Shown here: positions 4,693 to 8,324 of the stretch, one piece after another | Position numbering within the stretch: the stretch's first letter is position 1 | How the letters are laid out: every line of letters starts with the position of its first letter | Source of the DNA: Candidatus Doudnabacteria bacterium | GTDB taxonomy: Bacteria; Patescibacteriota; Doudnabacteria; UBA920 | Assembly (NCBI GenBank): GCA_023245915.1 | Contig: JAHFJK010000051.1 | Coordinates: 1-8,324, forward strand | DNA: 8,324 nt | Reading direction: 5' to 3' | Position numbers and translations under genes: made by a program | Notes under the pieces: generated by a model | Seen by the model: only the letters and a program-made list of their open reading frames with translations | Databases searched by the model: none | What the model was told of the DNA's origin: nothing

Positions 4693-5907
4693 CTACTTCA
4701 TCAGGGTCCCGGAAATAACTGTAATAATCGCGTAAGACAAAATAACCACAACCAGTCCTATAATAGAGTTAATTAAAGTTTTCTTGCCTTTTTCCGCGCT
4801 CTCCTCGTTACCGGCAGAGGTAATGTACCAATAACCGCCGATGATTAAAAATATCACGGCAATAACCCCGGCAAAATACAAAAATAAATCAATAGCTTTA
4901 GTTACCACGCAGGTCAAATTGGTACAAGTGGTAAAACCGCCGCTAAAACGACTGTGTGGCAAACATAAGCCGTAGGTGTAATCCAGTCCAGCCGGGCATT
5001 GTTCTGAAGGATAATGAGGTTCAGGTAGAATAGGAGGCTGCGGATTCCATGAAGAAGGTTGGCAAATTCCATTAGCCAGATTGCAGGTGAAGCCGGGATC
5101 GCAAGTAACATTGGCACAACGATTTGTCGATGTTGGTACTATTGGTGCTGGTCCTGGGTCAGGTAAATTAATAATATAATTGGCGGTAGTTGTTTTATCT
5201 GCGGTCATGATTAACGCACACGATACACTAGAACCGCTGCAGGCGCCGCTCCAATCTTTAAACTTATAACTAAATAAAGCTGTGGCAATTAAAGTGACGT
5301 TAGCTCCTGAATCAAATGTCGCAGTGCAATTAATTCCACAGTTTATCCCTGTAGGATTGCTAATAATGGTGCCCCCTCCACTGGAGTTAATGACCGTTAA
5401 AGTGTAGGTAATTTTCTCCTTGCATGTCTCATCCGTGCCACAGAACCCGCTTTCACAGGTGGAATCATTAAATCCTGGGTTGGTGCAAAACTCACCATTA
5501 ATTTTTAAATCTTGAGCCAAAACTTTCCATTTAACCACATTCGATAATGAACCATCTGCCATTTTAACGTAAGCAGTCCAGTCGCCCACCTGGGTTGCAT
5601 CAGCAAAAATGGCAAGGTCTGCTCTGTGCCCACCTAACAAAACCTCACCGGAGCTATCGGTAGAAAACGGCTGGTCTATTTCCTTTGGACCTGAAGCATA
5701 CAAATGACCCGTTTTATTAGCCGGCAGATTAGTTACGGTAAAAATTACTTTTTCACCTACCTTAATTGGACTTGGGGAAGCGGAAAGGTTTGGATTAGCT
5801 GCAAAAACTTGAACCGGATTGGCGAGTGACGACAGGACAAAAAATGCCAGGGCTGAAAAACAACCGGCAATATACAAAAAGATTTTTATTTTGTATTTTT
5901 GTTTCAT
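4693..5907 (-). CDS. Large modular pilin-like surface protein (Ig-like + InlB-type repeat + TrbC/VirB2-like C-terminus)
   Basis: A 404-aa secreted membrane protein. Signal peptide 1-36 (cleavage after VQVFA). Residues 38-131 are a beta-rich Ig-like region (SPIKVGEKVIFTV, GDWTAYVKMADGS). 140-162 is a Cys-rich linker. 167-244 matches the divergent InlB-type bacterial repeat (INCGINCTATF, then KFKDWSGACSGS, MTADKTTTANY). 262-333 is a Pro/Cys-rich linker. 336-404 is the pilin core shared with the four genes to the right: helix, GGYWYITSAGNEESAEKGKK loop (357-376), helix. The long ectodomain would face outside while the loop faces the cytoplasm, if topology follows VirB2-like pilins. It looks like a capping or adhesive variant of the pilin. 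No Shine-Dalgarno; last gene of the array, ending at a terminator. Function inferred from domains only. Confidence 0.85.
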   Translation of the reverse strand: MKQKYKIKIFLYIAGCFSALAFFVLSSLANPVQVFAANPNLSASPSPIKVGEKVIFTVTNLPANKTGHLYASGPKEIDQPFSTDSSGEVLLGGHRADLAIFADATQVGDWTAYVKMADGSLSNVVKWKVLAQDLKINGEFCTNPGFNDSTCESGFCGTDETCKEKITYTLTVINSSGGGTIISNPTGINCGINCTATFDSGANVTLIATALFSYKFKDWSGACSGSSVSCALIMTADKTTTANYIINLPDPGPAPIVPTSTNRCANVTCDPGFTCNLANGICQPSSWNPQPPILPEPHYPSEQCPAGLDYTYGLCLPHSRFSGGFTTCTNLTCVVTKAIDLFLYFAGVIAVIFLIIGGYWYITSAGNEESAEKGKKTLINSIIGLVVVILSYAIITVISGTLMK

Positions 5908-5951
5908 GCTAAAACAAATATAGTTCTTACGCGCTTAGCGGTCTTAGGAAA

Positions 5952-6011
5952 GAAAAAATATCCTTCGACTTTATGGACCTGCCTGCCGGTAGGCAGGGAA
6001 GATATTTTTTC
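5952..6011. repeat. AT-rich hairpin enclosing a GC-rich palindrome
   Basis: Outer arms GAAAAAATATC (5952-5962) and GATATTTTTTC (6001-6011) are perfect complements; TTC/GAA may extend the stem inward. The loop holds a 20-bp near-palindrome (5978-5997; CCTGCC...GGCAGG with CCGG centre). The A- and T-rich outer arms resemble a bidirectional terminator. It lies upstream of the 404-aa gene, 45-104 nt from its ATG. Confidence 0.65.
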
Positions 6012-6022
6012 CTTGATTTATG

Positions 6023-6119
6023 AGCCAAATAATAGGTTCTCCACCCGCCTCGACTCGCGTCGTTATGGCGATGATCGAGCCGACGCGAGGCGGGCAAGGT
6101 CGAACACTATTATTTGGCT
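6023..6119. repeat. Large nested inverted repeat (97 bp) between two pilin genes
   Basis: Outer 13-bp perfect arms AGCCAAATAATAG (6023-6035) and CTATTATTTGGCT (6107-6119), then GTTC/GAAC (6036-6039, 6102-6105), then GC-rich CCCGCCTC (6044-6051) against GAGGCGGG (6087-6094), then CGCGTCG (6056-6062) against CGACGCG (6081-6087). The left GC arm carries a 5-base insertion. The apical loop is about 18 nt. No protein frame on either strand is convincing here. Could be a mobile palindromic element, an RNA processing site or a structured leader. Confidence 0.7.
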
Positions 6120-6147
6120 GCTGCGTAAGTCCTGAAATACTTAAAAA

Positions 6148-6174
6148 AATTAAATTAGCTCCTAAAATTTAATT
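6148..6174 (-). terminator. AT-rich terminator after the 129-aa pilin
   Basis: A 9-bp perfect stem AATTAAATT/AATTTAATT (6148-6156 with 6166-6174), a 9-nt loop and a run of seven T after the stem on the minus strand, starting 2 nt after the pilin stop at 6176. The stem is all A/T, so strength is uncertain. Confidence 0.55.
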
Positions 6175-6175
6175 A

Positions 6176-6565
6176 CTACCGGCTAATCTGATTAACAATC
6201 ACATTAATAATGACAAAAGATAGAATAATCACGACTATTCCAATAATGGCATTTACTAAAGTTTTTTTGCCTTTTTCCGCGGTTTCTTCGTTGCCTCCGG
6301 AAGTAATGTACTGATAACCTCCGATAATGACGAATAATACTGCCAAAGCGCCCGCAACCAGCAGTAGCATTCTAATTATTTGATAAATAAGACCTGAAGT
6401 GCCTGTCAACTGTCTGGCTCCGGCTATCCCACTGCCGATAAATAGACCGCTAATACCGCTGAGTCCGCTGTCAACCTGGCTATTTTGGGCAAAGGCTATA
6501 GCCGGCCAAATCCACAAGGCGCTGATTGAAAAATTAATTATCCAATTTTGGTATTTTTTTATCAT
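6176..6565 (-). CDS. TrbC/VirB2-like pilin (129 aa)
   Basis: Signal peptide 1-26 (cleavage after AIAFA), a short Gly/Ser-rich segment (SGLSGISGLFIGSG) and two hydrophobic helices (about 60-83 and 103-124) joined by GGYQYITSGGNEETAEKGKK (82-101). This is the conserved cytoplasmic loop of the array. No cysteines are present in the mature part, unlike the neighbours. In type IV secretion and related pili such two-helix subunits are extracted from the inner membrane and polymerised; here only the subunit genes are seen. A promoter is found 16 nt before the ATG and a terminator right after the stop, so it may be a separate transcription unit. No Shine-Dalgarno. Confidence 0.87.
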   Translation of the reverse strand: MIKKYQNWIINFSISALWIWPAIAFAQNSQVDSGLSGISGLFIGSGIAGARQLTGTSGLIYQIIRMLLLVAGALAVLFVIIGGYQYITSGGNEETAEKGKKTLVNAIIGIVVIILSFVIINVIVNQISR

Positions 6566-6580
6566 GGTTTGTTAAAGTTA

Positions 6581-6608
6581 ATTATCCTGCCTCGGGTTCG
6601 GATGTCCA
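6581..6608 (-). promoter_or_regulatory. Probable promoter of the 129-aa pilin
   Basis: On the minus strand TGGACA (6603-6608), a 16-bp spacer and GATAAT (6581-6586), each 5/6 to consensus. The predicted start near 6574 leaves roughly 9 nt before the ATG, without a Shine-Dalgarno. Confidence 0.55.
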
Positions 6609-6672
6609 AGCTCCGATTCATCCAATTTTTCTGATTCTCTGATTTCTCCGATCTTCCGCCCCCCTAGGCAGA

Positions 6673-6704
6673 GGCCCCATCCTTAAAATAACCAGGATGA
6701 GGCC
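6673..6704 (-). terminator. Stem-loop after the 130-aa pilin
   Basis: Stem GGCCCCATCCT (6673-6683) against AGGATGAGGCC (6694-6704), 10 of 11 pairs, 10-nt loop. It lies 12 nt beyond the pilin stop. No T-run follows on the minus strand (the sequence is G-rich), so it may be a 3'-end-stabilising hairpin instead of an intrinsic terminator. Confidence 0.5.
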
Positions 6705-6715
6705 CGCAAATAATT

Positions 6716-7108
6716 TTATGGAGCAGTAGTATTCGGCCCGCCGGTAACCACACCGGAAAGAGCGGTAACAATGACGTAGGATAAAATAACTATAACAATA
6801 CCGATAATCGCGTTTATGACCGTACCTTTGCCTTTTTCCGCTGTTTCCTCATTGCCTGCCGAAGTGATGTACCAGAAACCGCCAATAATCAAAAACAGAA
6901 CGGAAATTACTCCGGCAAGGGCAAGCATAATGTTAATAACGTAAATAATAAGCCCTGTAAGGGTAAAGTTACTACAGTTAACGCCCCTCAATGAGCCGCA
7001 ACCGGGCAAGTCTAAAGCGAATGCCGCATAAGGAATCAAAGTAGCTGCAATTACCGCGCTTACTTCCACAACTTTAAGAAAATTAATCTTTTTGACAATT
7101 TGTTTCAA
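6716..7108 (-). CDS. TrbC/VirB2-like pilin (130 aa, TTG start)
   Basis: Same plan as its neighbours: signal peptide ending PYAAFA, a short mature N-terminus with two cysteines (CGSLRGVNC, likely disulfide), helix (about 53-77), loop GGFWYITSAGNEETAEKGKG, helix, and a Gly/Thr/Pro tail (VVTGGPNTTAP). Start choice: a GTG at 7115-7117 opens the longest frame, but it lies inside the sequence GAGGGGGTGA, a strong Shine-Dalgarno. That site is correctly spaced (8 nt) for the TTG at 7106-7108, giving MKQIVKK with the normal basic signal-peptide start. It is the only pilin with an evident ribosome binding site. It has its own extended -10 promoter, leaving a leader near 50 nt. Confidence 0.87.
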   Translation of the reverse strand: MKQIVKKINFLKVVEVSAVIAATLIPYAAFALDLPGCGSLRGVNCSNFTLTGLIIYVINIMLALAGVISVLFLIIGGFWYITSAGNEETAEKGKGTVINAIIGIVIVILSYVIVTALSGVVTGGPNTTAP

Positions 7109-7116
7109 GGTGTTCA

Positions 7117-7123
7117 CCCCCTC
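7117..7123 (-). promoter_or_regulatory. Shine-Dalgarno deciding a TTG start
   Basis: On the minus strand GAGGGGG, followed by TGA, lies 8 nt before the TTG at 7106-7108. It overlaps the competing GTG at 7115-7117, which therefore could not be served by it. Confidence 0.65.
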
Positions 7124-7163
7124 TCATTGGTTAGAATGAAATGATTGTTTATTGGTAATTTAA

Positions 7164-7172
7164 ATTATAGCA
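7164..7172 (-). promoter_or_regulatory. Extended -10 promoter of the 130-aa pilin
   Basis: On the minus strand TGCTATAAT, a perfect extended -10 element, in an AT-rich gap between two pilins. No good -35 is present, which extended -10 promoters do not need. The predicted start near 7157 gives a leader of about 50 nt. Confidence 0.65.
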
Positions 7173-7204
7173 TATATTGGCGCTATCGCATAGTAGAACG
7201 AAAC

Positions 7205-7645
7205 CTACTTTGCCAGGTTAGTTAGGGTCCCGGCAACTATTACTACAATCGCGTACGACATAATAATAACTATCAACCCGATAACAGAGTTAATTAAAGT
7301 TTTTTTGCCTTTTTCCGCCTGCTCTTCGTTGCCCGCGGAAGTTAAATACCAAAACCCGCCGACAATTAAAAACAAAACCGTAACACTACCGGCAATAATT
7401 AAAGCGTAATTAATCGCGGCGACAATCACGTCAGAAGCTGAACAAAAAAACGGATGGCCCTCCATAATATTCTTGCCGCCGACTTGAAAGCGCTGTTGGA
7501 ATTCTGCGCAGCGATCGGTATCGCTTTTGCCGGCCGGCGCTAAATTTTGGGCCAAGGCGGGAATGGGCAATATGGAAATTACCGAAAAGCTTAAAATTAA
7601 GCCTAGCCAAACCGCGCAGAATATTTTTGGAAAATTGATTTTCAT
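7205..7645 (-). CDS. TrbC/VirB2-like pilin (146 aa)
   Basis: Signal peptide 1-32 (cleavage after PALA), then a longer mature N-terminus (33-73) with two cysteines, C46 and C68, that could form a disulfide outside the cell. The pilin core follows: helix about 74-97, loop GGFWYLTSAGNEEQAEKGKK (96-115), helix 116-138. It starts with ATG at 7643-7645, 53 nt after the stop of the 167-aa gene, with no Shine-Dalgarno and no clear promoter, so it is probably transcribed with that gene. Ends with TAG. The loop is nearly identical in protein and DNA to those of the other three genes further left, which points to tandem duplication. Confidence 0.88.
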   Translation of the reverse strand: MKINFPKIFCAVWLGLILSFSVISILPIPALAQNLAPAGKSDTDRCAEFQQRFQVGGKNIMEGHPFFCSASDVIVAAINYALIIAGSVTVLFLIVGGFWYLTSAGNEEQAEKGKKTLINSVIGLIVIIMSYAIVVIVAGTLTNLAK

Positions 7646-7698
7646 TTAGCTTTAAATATGTTTGGTTACAATTAATCCGATTGCTCCGGTCCATCCGG

Positions 7699-8202
7699 TC
7701 ACGGCTTGTGCAAAGTGGCTTCGGGCAAGCTGCTGCATTTTTTGGGATCTATGGTTAAATAAGTCAAGGGGCTGGTTAAGTCGAACTTGCAGGCAGTTGT
7801 TGCTTTTCCTTGTCCTTTAGGGTCAGTAACTATGCTTCTGCTAAGCAAAAAATTCACTACCGTATTTACAAACATAAACGCCATAAGCACCAGCACAAAA
7901 CCCACCACCGCGCTGCTAATTTGGCTTTTTCTTTTACTAATGTCTTCCTCGTTGCCCGTGGAAACTATCAGCCAAAACCCGCCGGCAACAATGTAATACA
8001 CCGCAACTACTCCGGCCATGGCTATAAGAAAATTGGTGGCGCGGGCAATGAGTATAAAAATGTCCTCAATATTGCACGGCCTCTCCAAACTGCCGTTGTC
8101 CTTATAACCCCCGCAGGGCACCAGGCCGCGGGCCTGGGCGGTTACAGGCGCGACTAACACCAGACTTGCCAATAAAATAAATATTTGTTTCTTTAAAGAC
8201 AT
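7699..8202 (-). CDS. Divergent TrbC/VirB2-like pilin with C-terminal extension (167 aa)
   Basis: Signal peptide about 1-24 (cleavage after TAQA), two N-terminal cysteines (C30, C43), helix about 53-78, then a loop GGFWLIVSTGNEEDISKRKS that keeps GGFW and STGNEED but lacks the AEKGKK part. A second helix (95-120) follows, and a 45-residue hydrophilic tail with two more cysteines (C138, C156) found in no other member here. It is the most divergent of the five and the first in transcription order, so it may be a specialised subunit. Starts at ATG 8200-8202, with AAAGG as a weak Shine-Dalgarno 6 nt upstream in a leader of only about 5 nt. Confidence 0.86.
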   Translation of the reverse strand: MSLKKQIFILLASLVLVAPVTAQARGLVPCGGYKDNGSLERPCNIEDIFILIARATNFLIAMAGVVAVYYIVAGGFWLIVSTGNEEDISKRKSQISSAVVGFVLVLMAFMFVNTVVNFLLSRSIVTDPKGQGKATTACKFDLTSPLTYLTIDPKKCSSLPEATLHKP

Positions 8203-8213
8203 TTTTCGCCTTT

Positions 8214-8242
8214 ATTATAACAGCTTTCAACATTAGCGCCAA
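8214..8242 (-). promoter_or_regulatory. Promoter at the head of the pilin array
   Basis: On the minus strand TTGGCG (8237-8242), a 17-bp spacer and a perfect TATAAT (8214-8219), 11 nt before the ATG of the 167-aa pilin. The predicted start near 8207 leaves a leader of about 5 nt. Confidence 0.7.
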
Positions 8243-8259
8243 ATACTAATACCGTCCCT

Positions 8260-8324
8260 TCAGTGCGCGCTCAAGGTTTCCGCCTGTTGCTCTGCCTGGG
8301 TCAGAGCATCCCGAATGCTTAAGC
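8260..8324 (-). CDS. Possible 3' end of an upstream minus-strand gene
   Basis: The frame entering from the right edge reads LSIRDALTQAEQQAETLSAH and ends with TGA at 8260-8262, 18 nt before the pilin promoter. The Ala/Gln/Glu-rich helical character suggests a genuine C-terminus, but only 20 residues are visible and no family can be named. The other two minus-strand frames also contain stops, so this choice is tentative. Confidence 0.35.
   Translation of the reverse strand, partial: LSIRDALTQAEQQAETLSAH

Noticed and set aside
4511..4735. 74-codon plus-strand frame
   Set aside because: Lies across the GIY-YIG pseudogene 5' end, the terminator and the end of the large pilin; no motif.
5899..6135. 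78-codon plus-strand frame across the palindromic region
   Set aside because: Its sequence is produced by the inverted repeats and their GC-rich cores; no start context or homology.
7787..8157. Plus-strand open frames of 69 and 115 codons
   Set aside because: Antisense to the 167-aa pilin; composition follows the reverse complement of a membrane protein and no domain is visible.
3553..8240. Shared 13-mer TGGCGCTAATGTT (minus strand) upstream of the GIY-YIG stub and of the first pilin
   Set aside because: Only two copies, too short to separate from chance, and the surroundings do not align.
1..8324. CRISPR array or rRNA
   Set aside because: No regularly spaced direct repeats and no rRNA-like conserved blocks were found on either strand.

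Overview
The window looks like a piece of a Candidate Phyla Radiation (Patescibacteria, Parcubacteria-like) genome. This is inferred from three things. There are five tandem small secreted two-helix proteins with the loop GG(F/Y)xYxTSxGNEExAEKGKxT, annotated as TrbC/VirB2-like pilins and typical of that group. The genes are short and mostly lack Shine-Dalgarno sequences. GC-rich palindromes of a kind I associate with those genomes occur between genes. No rRNA or universal marker gene is present to confirm the assignment.

Layout. Positions 3-653 (+) hold the 3' part of a NitT/TauT-type ABC transporter ATPase. It meets the rest of the window, which is essentially all on the minus strand, at a bidirectional terminator (651-677) whose arms contain the stop codons of both converging genes. 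Positions 677-4567 are an accessory block. Read in its direction of transcription (right to left), it carries a nonsense-mutated GIY-YIG gene (4346-4567), a tRNA-Leu(UAG) with encoded CCA, a divergent Nudix protein, a 21-codon stub of another GIY-YIG gene, an AbiEi/AbiEii-type toxin-antitoxin pair, an intact GIY-YIG gene, a HigB/HigA-type pair and a nucleoside 2-deoxyribosyltransferase-like gene. A 35-bp direct repeat (33/35 identical) brackets the AbiE pair: it is the 5' end of the GIY-YIG gene on one side and the stub on the other. The HigB-like toxin frame has an in-frame TAA at codon 5, where relatives have Tyr. The rightmost GIY-YIG has a TAG at the equivalent place.

Positions 4693-8202 are a five-gene pilin array. 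Four are short (about 130-167 aa). The fifth (404 aa) adds an Ig-like region, an InlB-type repeat and Cys-rich linkers between the signal peptide and the pilin core, so it may be an adhesive or capping subunit. Promoters can be read before at least three of them, and terminators or nested palindromes separate them. The array probably makes a mixed surface filament or membrane assembly; no assembly ATPase or channel gene is in view. At the right edge is the possible 3' end of another minus-strand gene.

Regulation. Three accessory promoters are clear: a TTGACA-N17-TATAAT promoter that would make a leaderless antitoxin mRNA, a TTGACA-N17-TATTAT promoter with a perfect 11-bp inverted repeat directly upstream of abiEi, and a tRNA promoter. 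Several mRNAs would have 0-15 nt leaders and no Shine-Dalgarno. The clear exception is the pilin starting near 7108, whose strong Shine-Dalgarno points to a TTG start.
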